This document shows, piece after piece, positions 1 through 7,160 of a stretch of DNA of 64,000 nucleotides. The DNA is from Paenibacillus sp. LHD-38 (GTDB lineage Bacteria > Bacillota > Bacilli > Paenibacillales > Paenibacillaceae). Both the position numbers and the translations under genes were made by a program. The stretch covers positions 1 to 64,000 of the forward strand of contig NZ_JAVIFU010000036.1 of the NCBI RefSeq assembly GCF_031157315.1, in the 5' to 3' direction. Position 1 is the stretch's first letter, and every line of letters begins with the position of its first letter. Below the pieces are notes generated by a model that saw only the letters and a list, made by a program, of their open reading frames with translations, had not been told where the DNA came from and made no database searches.

Positions 1-69
1 TCACAATCACTATACCAAACCGAAGCGGTGTTTTCTATTTTGCAAGAGATTAATATTTTCTTGGTTTAG
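1..69 (+). CDS. Possible 3' end of an upstream gene (partial)
   Basis: The frame starting at base 1 is open and ends at a TAG at 67-69, giving 22 residues that end in QEINIFLV. A strong terminator follows at 131, which is where a gene end would be expected. The fragment is too short to assign a family, and an open run of 22 codons can occur by chance. I see no other gene in 70-130. Confidence 0.3.
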   Translation, partial: SQSLYQTEAVFSILQEINIFLV

Positions 70-130
70 CTATACTTATCAAGGGTTTAAAGCCAATTTC
101 GCTCTGCGAAGTTTGAGTTACAAATTAAAA

Positions 131-177
131 ACAGCCGTTCCCAAGCAAATGATTGCTTGGGAACGGCTGTTTATTTT
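131..177. terminator. Strong bidirectional Rho-independent terminator
   Basis: A perfect 17-bp inverted repeat (131-147 with 154-170, 6-nt loop) is followed by TTTATTTT on the plus strand and preceded by an A-rich run. It can therefore end the gene entering from the left and also melA arriving on the minus strand. Confidence 0.85.
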
Positions 178-272
178 AATATATAAGAATTTATATGTTT
201 TCACATATAAATGTGCTTATATATCTCCGCTAAACGAGCTTTGCCGCCAAGGGCGGTGTCAGCCGTCTACGC

Positions 273-1571
273 TTATTTATAGCTAGGCAGCCAGCTGCCG
301 TGCGCTTCGATGAGATCATCGCAAAGGGAGACGATATCATCCATAGAGAGTTCGGCAGAGGTATGAGGATCCAGAAGCGCTGCGTGATAAATATGATCGC
401 GTTTGCCTGTAATGGCAGCTTCGATCGTGAGCAGCTGCGTATTAATGTTTGTGCGGTTTAATGCAGCCAGCTGCGGCGGCAGGTCGCCTACATAAGTAGG
501 CGTGACGCCGTTAGCATCTACGAGGCACGGCACTTCAACACAGGCTTCCTTCGGCAGGTTAGTAATCAAGCCCGTATTCATCACATTGCCGCCGATTTTG
601 AACGGATTGTTCGTTTCAATGGCTTCAAGAATATAGGAAGCATATTCATGGCTGCGGCAGTGCTCGAGATTGCTGTCGGTTACGAGCGAGTCGCGCATTG
701 ATTTCCAGCCTTCGATTTGATTCACGCAGCGGCGCGGATATTCATCGAGCGGGATATTGAAGCGTTCAATAAGCTCCGGATAATTGCGTTTAATGAAATA
801 CGGATGATATTCCGCGTTGTGCTCTGAGGATTCGGTTATATAGTAGCCGAATTTGAGCATGAGCTCATAGCGGACCATATCATGATGCTTTTCCTTTTGC
901 TTCTCAGCGGCGCGCCGTTTGATTTCCGGATAAAGATCGACGCCGTCTTTGCTCGCTTCAAGCAGCCACGCCATATGGTTGATGCCTGCGATTTTGTATT
1001 TAACGCCAGTTGGATCGAGATCCAAATGTTCGAATAAATGCGGAACGCAAACCTGCACGCTATGGCATAACCCGACTGTTTTTACGCCGCCGTAGGTGTT
1101 CATCACATTGGTTAGAACAGCCATCGGATTGGTGTAATTGAGGAATAAGGCATCCGGGCAAACCTCGTTAATATCGCGGGCGAAATCGAGCATAACGGGA
1201 ATGGTGCGAAGATTGCGGAAAATACCGCCGATGCCTACGGTATCCGCTATCGTTTGGCGCAAGCCGTATTTTTTGGGGATTTCAAAATCGGTAATCGTAC
1301 AAGGATCGTAGCCGCCTACTTGAATGGCATTTACAATGTATTTGGCTCCTCGAAGCGCTTCTTTCCGATCGGAGTAAGCTTTAATCTGACAAGTGCTTCC
1401 GCTTGTTTTTTGGATATTGAGCAGCATCTGCTCGGAATCATGGAGACGCTCCCCATCAATATCAAATAAAGCGATTTCAAAGCCTTGAAGGGCAGGTGTC
1501 TGCATGACATCACCAAGGATATTTTTGGCGAAAACGGTGCTTCCTGCTCCGATAAAAGTAATTTTGGACAT
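273..1571 (-). CDS. melA: Alpha-galactosidase, glycoside hydrolase family 4
   Basis: A GH4 enzyme that hydrolyses alpha-galactosides such as melibiose in the cytoplasm, using NAD+ and Mn2+ in an oxidation-elimination mechanism. The 432-residue length equals that of Bacillus subtilis MelA, and the sequence is alike throughout from my knowledge of that protein. Visible landmarks are the dinucleotide-binding FIGAGS (residues 6-11), NYTNPM (145-150), the metal-site GLCHSVQ (167-173, with Cys169) and GINHMAW (196-202, with His199). The ATG at 1571 has a good upstream GGAGG. It is divergent from an AraC regulator that probably controls it. No sugar transporter is adjacent. GH4 also includes alpha-glucuronidases and galacturonidases, but the close likeness to MelA favours galactosidase. 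Confidence 0.92.
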   Translation of the reverse strand: MSKITFIGAGSTVFAKNILGDVMQTPALQGFEIALFDIDGERLHDSEQMLLNIQKTSGSTCQIKAYSDRKEALRGAKYIVNAIQVGGYDPCTITDFEIPKKYGLRQTIADTVGIGGIFRNLRTIPVMLDFARDINEVCPDALFLNYTNPMAVLTNVMNTYGGVKTVGLCHSVQVCVPHLFEHLDLDPTGVKYKIAGINHMAWLLEASKDGVDLYPEIKRRAAEKQKEKHHDMVRYELMLKFGYYITESSEHNAEYHPYFIKRNYPELIERFNIPLDEYPRRCVNQIEGWKSMRDSLVTDSNLEHCRSHEYASYILEAIETNNPFKIGGNVMNTGLITNLPKEACVEVPCLVDANGVTPTYVGDLPPQLAALNRTNINTQLLTIEAAITGKRDHIYHAALLDPHTSAELSMDDIVSLCDDLIEAHGSWLPSYK

Positions 1572-1720
1572 TTGACAATGGCCTCCTATTAAGTGAATGC
1601 TGGACTCCTTTAGTATAAAGAGGCTATCTATAAATGGATATGGAAGGAAGGGAGGTTTATATGGAGAAATGTAGCATCATTTAGTAAAATGAGTAGAGCT
1701 AGTTTAATGGAGGTGCAGCC

Positions 1721-2578
1721 ATGGAAACACATCAGAGTTTCTCGCTCAGTTTAAATAGAGCTCCGCTTAAGGGAGAAATGTCTGTCTTATTCAGCGGAAA
1801 AGGAAGACCGGTTGGCGGCCATTTTATTGGACCAGCCGTTCATGATTACTTTTTAATTCATATCGTTTTGGACGGGGAGGGGACCTTCGAGACGTTGGGA
1901 AAAGCATATCCATGCAAGGCTGGCGATGCTTTCGTCATTTTCCCGGATATATTGGTTAAATATGAAGCAAGCATAAGCTGCCCTTGGTCGTATATGTGGG
2001 TGGCCTTCTCGGGCGAGATCGTAGAGTCGGCGCTCAGCTCGATCGGCATTACGCCTGATTTTTCAGTCATTAAGGGCTGTTCATTGCCTGCCATGCAAAA
2101 GCTGTTCAGAAGCATTAGAAAAAGCATGGAGAAAACGAATGTCCCTGCCCTTGGAAATATGGAGGCATCGGGCTGGCTCAGGCTACTGCTGCATGAGCTT
2201 GGAAGCATGTATCCTACTGGAAACAGCGCAGGGAGCACTCCGGAGTCTCATTCGTACCGTCAAATTGACCAAGCCGTCCGTCTGATGTCTCTCCAGTACG
2301 GACAGCAGCTGTCCATAGAAGGAATCGCTCGAACGCTCGGCTATCACCGCGCTCATCTGACTAGACTTTTCAAAGAGGCGACGGGCCTCCCGCCGATGCA
2401 GTTTTTATATAAAGTACGGATGAAGAAAGCGGAGGAGCTGCTGGAGGGGGAGCTAACGATCGCCCAAATTGCGGCTTCCGTAGGCTACAATGATCCATTG
2501 TTTTTTACGAAACAATTCCACAAATGGAGCGGCCAATCGCCTACGGATTTTCGCAGAGCGCTCCGCAGAAAAGAGTAG
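1721..2578 (+). CDS. AraC-family transcriptional regulator with cupin sensor domain
   Basis: A 285-residue regulator. An N-terminal cupin-like ligand domain (about residues 20-130) is joined to two C-terminal helix-turn-helix motifs (about 185-283), with the typical IARTLGYHRAHLTRLFKE and IAASVGYNDPLFFTKQFHKW signatures. The size and order match the MsmR/RafR type, which senses a sugar and activates a nearby catabolic gene. It is divergent from melA with about 150 bp between the starts, so melA is the probable target (inference). The start ATG has a GGAGG at the right distance. The last two codons and the stop lie inside the first copy of a repeat that is duplicated downstream. Confidence 0.85.
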   Translation: METHQSFSLSLNRAPLKGEMSVLFSGKGRPVGGHFIGPAVHDYFLIHIVLDGEGTFETLGKAYPCKAGDAFVIFPDILVKYEASISCPWSYMWVAFSGEIVESALSSIGITPDFSVIKGCSLPAMQKLFRSIRKSMEKTNVPALGNMEASGWLRLLLHELGSMYPTGNSAGSTPESHSYRQIDQAVRLMSLQYGQQLSIEGIARTLGYHRAHLTRLFKEATGLPPMQFLYKVRMKKAEELLEGELTIAQIAASVGYNDPLFFTKQFHKWSGQSPTDFRRALRRKE

Positions 2579-3098
2579 GTGCGGCGCTGCAGCTGCAACT
2601 GCAGCGCTGAAGCTGCATCACAGTGGCTCGGCCGGTGAGCTACAATGTACTTTATACACTGTATCTTCACCCTAACGTGCTTTTGCTCAGCTACAGTGTA
2701 CTTTGTACAGCAGAAATGATCATTACTAGCTCGGAAACGGTGTTAGCGGGAGAAACTGCTGTACTTTCTGCAATGGAGCTCCACAGTTGAGTAGCTATGT
2801 TAGGTTTCTGCTGTACTTTCTGCAACGTAGGCAAGATGCTGCTCGATACTTGAAGAGTAGGTGCGGCGCTGCAGCGAAATCACGGTGGAGCAGCCATAGA
2901 GCGAGTTACAATGCACTTTATACAATGTACCTTTACCCAAACGTGCTTTTGCTCAGCTACAGTGTACTTTGTACAGCAGAAATGAGCATTACTAGCTCGG
3001 AAACGGTATTAGCGGGAGAAACTGCTGTACTTTCTGCAATGTAGCTCCACAGTTGAGTAGCTATGTTAGGTTTCTGCTGTATTTTCTGCAATGTAGGC
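2571..3098. repeat. Imperfect tandem duplication of about 250 bp rich in TGTACTTT boxes
   Basis: Copy 1 (2571-2832) and copy 2 (2853-3098) both begin AAGAGTAGGTGCGGCG and both end near TGTAGGC or CGTAGGC. They are nearly identical over their last 180 bases. Inside each copy a box related to TGTACTTTNTNC recurs four times (in copy 1 near 2646, 2697, 2760 and 2812), so the block is a nested repeat. Open frames crossing it have no family resemblance and are products of the repetition. The duplication starts within the last codons of the AraC gene. Confidence 0.85.
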
Positions 3099-3218
3099 CA
3101 ACACCTCAACACCTCAACACCTCAACACCTCAACACCTCAACACCTCAACACCTCAACACCTCAACACCTCAACACCTCAACACCTCAACACCTCAACAC
3201 CTCAACACCTCAACACCT
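3099..3218. repeat. Microsatellite: 15 perfect copies of CAACACCT
   Basis: An uninterrupted run of 15 identical 8-bp units, plus a partial CAA, directly follows the 250-bp duplication. It lies between two genes that converge. There are no spacers, so it is not a CRISPR array. Perfect identity suggests recent expansion by slippage, or a run that can vary in copy number. Confidence 0.95.
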
Positions 3219-3221
3219 CAA

Positions 3222-3440
3222 GGAACAATTCGTTGAAGCGACCCTAAACAAACAAGTGTGTACCAGCGGGCTGTTAATCTTTAGGTCGAGGCACGAGTCT
3301 GCATCGCACCGTCCCTTCATGCCCGTTACCTTGGCTTACTTTGCATCTTCCTCCATACTTTTTTCCTGATGCCCGGTCCTGTGCATCATCGTGGCGGTTT
3401 AAGCAAAGCCGCTGCTCACACCTCGAGGCTGCAAATCCCA
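3222..3440. other. Intergenic stretch, nothing recognised
   Basis: Between the microsatellite and the lacI terminator I see no open frame with family character and no RNA family that I recognise. Short GC-rich inverted segments are present (for example AAGCAAAGCCGCTGCTC around 3400), so a small RNA cannot be excluded. Confidence 0.4.
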
Positions 3441-3443
3441 AAC

Positions 3444-3494
3444 AAAAAGACTGCTTACTTAGCCGGAATTGGCTGTAATAAGCAGTCTCTTTTT
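3444..3494 (-). terminator. Terminator of the lacI-type gene (bidirectional)
   Basis: AGACTGCTTA (3448-3457) pairs with TAAGCAGTCT (3479-3488), with inner AGCC/GGCT pairing. The hairpin is flanked by AAAAA on the left and CTTTTT on the right, so it can act in both directions. It lies just downstream of the minus-strand LacI gene. Confidence 0.8.
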
Positions 3495-3516
3495 GGTTGA
3501 CGGCAGTGAGCGTCGG

Positions 3517-4530
3517 CTAGGGTAAAGCTTTCACAGACCTGCGGATGATGAGATCGGCGGGTAGGACGATTTTTTTCCATGGCAGGACGGTTTCTCGCTC
3601 CTGAATGCGTTCAACTAGCATTTGCATGCCCATATAGCCAAATTGATAGGCCTGCTGGGCAGCAACGGTCAGGAACGGCTCTACCTCCGAATAAGGACCT
3701 AAATCGTCAAAGCAAACGATAGACATTTCATCCGGCACACTGATGCCGCGCTCGCGAAGCAGCCGCAACATTTCGACGGCAAGCACATTGTTCCCCGCAA
3801 CGATTGCGGTTGGAGGCGGGTCTAACTGATCCAGCCATTGCCCCATTTCCGTCAAATCGCTCAAGGGACCGAAGCTGGTCTCGAAAACATACCTGTCGTC
3901 ATATTTTAGATCATTGAGCTTCATGCCTTCTTGGTAGCCTTGCAGCCGCAGCCTTGCGCTGGAGATCGAAGGCGAGCCGTTTACAATCGCGATGCTGCGA
4001 TGGCCTTTCGTAGCGAGATGCTCGACGAGTCTTTTTGCGCCGTCTTTGCTGTCACCCAGTACGATATCGCATTCGATGCCTGGAACCTCCCGATCGAGGA
4101 GCACGAACGGAACCTTATGCTTCCGCAGTGTTTCCAAATGGGGGAGCGACGGATCGCCGGCAGGAGCGACAAGGACCCCATCCACGCGCGTGGTCAAAAT
4201 AGTCGTCACGTAATCGGATTCTTTCTCGATACTTTCATCACTATTACCAAACAACAGGCGGTAACCAGAGCGCTTTGCAGCATCTTCGGCACCTCGGGCA
4301 AGCGTGGTGTAAAACGGGTTCATAATATCGGTTATGAGCAGAAAGAGCAGCTTTGTTTGCTGGAGTACGAGGCTTCGGGCCGTCTGATTAGGCACATAAC
4401 CAAGCTCCTCCATGACACGCTTTACCTTCGCTCTTGTTTTCTCGCTTATTTTGCCAGTGTTATTGATAACTCTGGAGACGGTCATAGCGGATACGCTTGC
4501 TTTAGCCGCTACATCATAAATCGTTACCAT
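3517..4530 (-). CDS. LacI-family transcriptional repressor
   Basis: A 337-residue LacI/GalR-type repressor. The N-terminal helix-turn-helix (TIYDVAAKASVSAMTVSRVI, about residues 3-22) and hinge helix (to about 60) are followed by a periplasmic-binding-protein-like effector domain with VDGVLVAPAG and IVCFDDLGPY segments. It is divergent from the fucose operon, and two TTATCGATAA palindromes lie in the shared 126-bp promoter region. It probably represses fucI-fucA-kinase-fucU and itself, with a fucose-pathway sugar or phosphate as inducer (inference). The length is normal for the family. Confidence 0.85.
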   Translation of the reverse strand: MVTIYDVAAKASVSAMTVSRVINNTGKISEKTRAKVKRVMEELGYVPNQTARSLVLQQTKLLFLLITDIMNPFYTTLARGAEDAAKRSGYRLLFGNSDESIEKESDYVTTILTTRVDGVLVAPAGDPSLPHLETLRKHKVPFVLLDREVPGIECDIVLGDSKDGAKRLVEHLATKGHRSIAIVNGSPSISSARLRLQGYQEGMKLNDLKYDDRYVFETSFGPLSDLTEMGQWLDQLDPPPTAIVAGNNVLAVEMLRLLRERGISVPDEMSIVCFDDLGPYSEVEPFLTVAAQQAYQFGYMGMQMLVERIQERETVLPWKKIVLPADLIIRRSVKALP

Positions 4531-4542
4531 ATTTTTGTCCCC

Positions 4543-4552
4543 TTATCGATAA
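4543..4552. promoter_or_regulatory. Candidate LacI-type operator, lacI-proximal
   Basis: The perfect palindrome TTATCGATAA lies just upstream of the lacI start codon. The same 10-mer recurs at 4618-4627 in the fucI promoter, 75 bp away centre to centre. LacI/GalR repressors bind such centrally CG-containing palindromes. Confidence 0.6.
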
Positions 4553-4584
4553 ATCATAGTTTCTATCATACAAAAAAATCATTG

Positions 4585-4613
4585 TTGACAGCAAGCCTTA
4601 ATCTTGTTATTTT
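4585..4613 (+). promoter_or_regulatory. SigA-type promoter of the fucose operon
   Basis: A perfect -35 TTGACA (4585-4590) is separated by 17 bp from a -10 TATTTT (4608-4613). Transcription would start at about 4620, inside the downstream operator, a classic repression geometry. Confidence 0.65.
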
Positions 4614-4616
4614 GAG

Positions 4617-4628
4617 GTTATCGATAAC
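4617..4628. promoter_or_regulatory. Candidate LacI-type operator over the fucI transcription start
   Basis: GTTATCGATAAC is a perfect 12-bp palindrome placed directly after the -10 box, where bound repressor would block initiation. It shares its core with the site at 4543-4552, so looping between the two is possible. Confidence 0.65.
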
Positions 4629-4656
4629 ATTATTATAACCAAATGGAGGTTTTATT

Positions 4657-6447
4657 ATGACGGATACAAGCACTCGTTTTCAAGCAGGATTTCCCAAAAT
4701 CGGCATACGTCCGACGATCGACGGCAGACGGAAAGGCGTTCGCGAATCGTTAGAGGAGCAAACAATGAACATGGCAATCGCAACGGCAAAGCTGTTATCG
4801 GAGCATTTGCGGTATCCAAACGGCGAGCCAGTCGAGTGCGTAATCGCTGATTCTTGTATCGGCGGGGTGTCCGAGGCTGCGGCTTGCGCTGATAAATTTG
4901 TCAAATCCGGAGTAGGGGTATCGATAACGGTAACGCCTTGCTGGTGCTATGGCACTGAAACGATGGATATGGACCCATCCATTCCAAAAGCGGTATGGGG
5001 CTTTAACGGTACGGAACGTCCAGGAGCTGTATATCTGGCTGCGGTATTGTCGGGTTATGCTCAAAAAGGTCTTCCTGCTTTCGGTATTTACGGCGAGCAT
5101 GTACAAGACTCAGGCGATACATCCATTCCGTTTGATGTGAAAGATAAGCTAATCGGCTTCGCAAAAGCGGGTCTTGCAGTTGCTTACATGCGCGGCAAAT
5201 CCTACTTGTCGATGGGCTCGGTCTCCATGGGGATTGCCGGATCGATCGTTAACGATGCGTTTTTCCAGGAGTACTTGGGCATGCGTACGGAATATATCGA
5301 CATGACTGAATTCGTTCGTCGTATGGAAGAAGGCATCTTTGATGGCGAGGAGTTCGAGAAAGCGCTTACGTGGGTAAAGGAAAACTGCATTGAGGGTCCG
5401 GACAACAATCCAGCTCATCTTCAAACCTCAAGAGAGCAGAAGAATGCGGACTGGGAAACGGTTGTGAAAATGACCCAAATTGCGCGTGACCTCATGGTCG
5501 GCAATCCAAGACTTGCCGAGCTTGGCTTCGGAGAGGAAGCGGGCGGCCATAACGCGATCGTTGCGGGTTTCCAAGGCCAGCGGCAATGGACGGATTATTT
5601 TCCAAACGGCGATTTCATGGAAACGCTTCTTAACTCCTCTTACGATTGGAACGGTATCCGCGCGCCTTACATGGTGGCGACGGAAAATGACAGCTTGAAC
5701 GGCGTGGTGATGCTGTTTGGTTACTTGCTGACGAATACGGCTCAAATTTTCGCTGACGTCCGTACCTACTGGAGCCCGGAATCGGTCGAGCGCGTAACAG
5801 GCCACAAGCTGGCTGGCGCAGCGGAAAACGGAATTCTTCATTTGATTAATTCAGGCTCTGCGACGATGGACGGAACAGGCGAGCAAACGAAGGATGGCCA
5901 GCCGGCGATGAAGCCTTTCTGGGACATTTCCGAGGATGAAGCGCAAAAATGCCTCAATGCTACGTCGTGGCGTCCGGCTTCCGTCGAATACTTCCGCGGC
6001 GGCGGTTATTCATCGGATTACTTGACGCGCGGCGGCATGCCGATGACGATGTCCCGAATCAACCTAGTCAAAGGAATCGGTCCTGTTCTTCAAATCGCCG
6101 AAGGTTATTCGGTTGATTTGCCGCAGGATGTGCATGAAACGTTGGACAACCGTACGGACCCTACATGGCCGACGACTTGGTTTGCTCCAACGCTGACAGG
6201 CGAGGGCGCATTTCACTCCGTCTATGAAGTAATGGACAATTGGGGCGCGAATCACGGCTCCATAAGCTACGGACATATTGGAGCAGACTTGATTACGCTC
6301 GCTTCGATGCTTCGGATTCCGGTCAATATGCATAACGTTCCGGAAGAGCGCATTTTCCGTCCTAGAGCATGGGGATTGTTCGGAACCGCTAATGCGGAGA
6401 GCTCGGATTACCGCGCATGCCAAAATTTCGGTCCCATTTATAAATAA
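4657..6447 (+). CDS. fucI: L-fucose isomerase
   Basis: Converts L-fucose to L-fuculose in the cytoplasm, using a divalent metal. The 596-residue length and the whole layout fit FucI: an N-terminal KIGIRPTIDGRR segment, the central GFQGQRQWTDYFPNGDF and ATENDSLNG blocks, and a C-terminal region ending GLFGTANAESSDYRACQNFG. The family also accepts D-arabinose. The start has a GGAGG 8-9 nt upstream. It is the first gene of a four-gene operon with fucA 16 bp downstream, and both genes share the same ribosome-site context (TGGAGGTTTTA). Regulation is probably by the divergent LacI protein through the operator at 4617. Confidence 0.95.
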   Translation: MTDTSTRFQAGFPKIGIRPTIDGRRKGVRESLEEQTMNMAIATAKLLSEHLRYPNGEPVECVIADSCIGGVSEAAACADKFVKSGVGVSITVTPCWCYGTETMDMDPSIPKAVWGFNGTERPGAVYLAAVLSGYAQKGLPAFGIYGEHVQDSGDTSIPFDVKDKLIGFAKAGLAVAYMRGKSYLSMGSVSMGIAGSIVNDAFFQEYLGMRTEYIDMTEFVRRMEEGIFDGEEFEKALTWVKENCIEGPDNNPAHLQTSREQKNADWETVVKMTQIARDLMVGNPRLAELGFGEEAGGHNAIVAGFQGQRQWTDYFPNGDFMETLLNSSYDWNGIRAPYMVATENDSLNGVVMLFGYLLTNTAQIFADVRTYWSPESVERVTGHKLAGAAENGILHLINSGSATMDGTGEQTKDGQPAMKPFWDISEDEAQKCLNATSWRPASVEYFRGGGYSSDYLTRGGMPMTMSRINLVKGIGPVLQIAEGYSVDLPQDVHETLDNRTDPTWPTTWFAPTLTGEGAFHSVYEVMDNWGANHGSISYGHIGADLITLASMLRIPVNMHNVPEERIFRPRAWGLFGTANAESSDYRACQNFGPIYK

Positions 6448-6462
6448 ATTGGAGGTTTTACA

Positions 6463-7122
6463 ATGAGCAGCACGGACATTCGCAACGAGCTTTGCAAATA
6501 TGCGCGTAAAACGGTTACGAACAAACTGGTCGTCGGACCTGGCGGGAACATCAGCGCTAAATTCGAGGGTAAAATGTACCTTTCTCCAAGCGGTTTCGCG
6601 CTTGATGAGGTTGAACCGCATCAATGGGTAGAGGTGGATATCGAAACAGGGGAAATTACGGATATCGGTCTGCGTCCGTCCTCCGAGGTGCTGATGCATC
6701 TTTATGCTTACCGGGCTAATCCGGATATCGGTGCGATCGTCCATACGCATCCGCCGTATTGCATCGCTTTTACGCTGGTGGAACAGGAGCTTCCTATCAT
6801 GTTCCCTGACCAAGCGGCGCTGGTTGGCAAAACGGTTTATGTTCCTTATGTACTGCCTACTACCGATAAGCTGGCCGATGCTTATGTGGCCAAAGTAAAC
6901 GAAGCGAGCTCGGTGCTTCTCGGCAACCACGGCCTTGTTACTTCGGGACGCAATTTGCGCGAGGCTTATTACCGCACGGAGGTTGTGGAGGAGAGCACCA
7001 AAATCTACATGATTGCCAAGGCGATCCGTGAGCCAAAGGTGCTGACGAAGGAAGAATTTGAAGAGATCGCATCTCTCGAGAGCGAAGCGTACCGCATTGA
7101 ATTGCTGCAAAAGATGAAATAA
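6463..7122 (+). CDS. fucA: L-fuculose-1-phosphate aldolase (class II aldolase)
   Basis: A zinc-dependent aldolase that splits L-fuculose-1-phosphate into dihydroxyacetone phosphate and L-lactaldehyde. Its 219 residues match FucA. Visible motifs are GPGGNISAK near residue 25, SSEVLMHLYAYR and the zinc-ligand VHTHPPYC (about 92-99), and LLGNHGLV with a further zinc histidine (about 150-157). Ribulose-phosphate 4-epimerase (AraD) has the same fold, but the operon with fucI and fucU supports fuculose. It is translated from a strong GGAGG site. Confidence 0.92.
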   Translation: MSSTDIRNELCKYARKTVTNKLVVGPGGNISAKFEGKMYLSPSGFALDEVEPHQWVEVDIETGEITDIGLRPSSEVLMHLYAYRANPDIGAIVHTHPPYCIAFTLVEQELPIMFPDQAALVGKTVYVPYVLPTTDKLADAYVAKVNEASSVLLGNHGLVTSGRNLREAYYRTEVVEESTKIYMIAKAIREPKVLTKEEFEEIASLESEAYRIELLQKMK

Positions 7123-7160
7123 GCGGGCTTCAGGAGCCTTTAGGAAGGGAGGAGCGGAGC

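Noticed and set aside
3099..3218. Short-unit tandem repeat as a CRISPR array
   Set aside because: Units are 8 bp, perfectly tandem, with no spacers and no cas genes nearby.
2787..3247. Open frames of 64-85 codons within the repeat block
   Set aside because: They are created by the duplicated block and the 8-bp repeat, have repetitive translations without family likeness, and lack ribosome sites.
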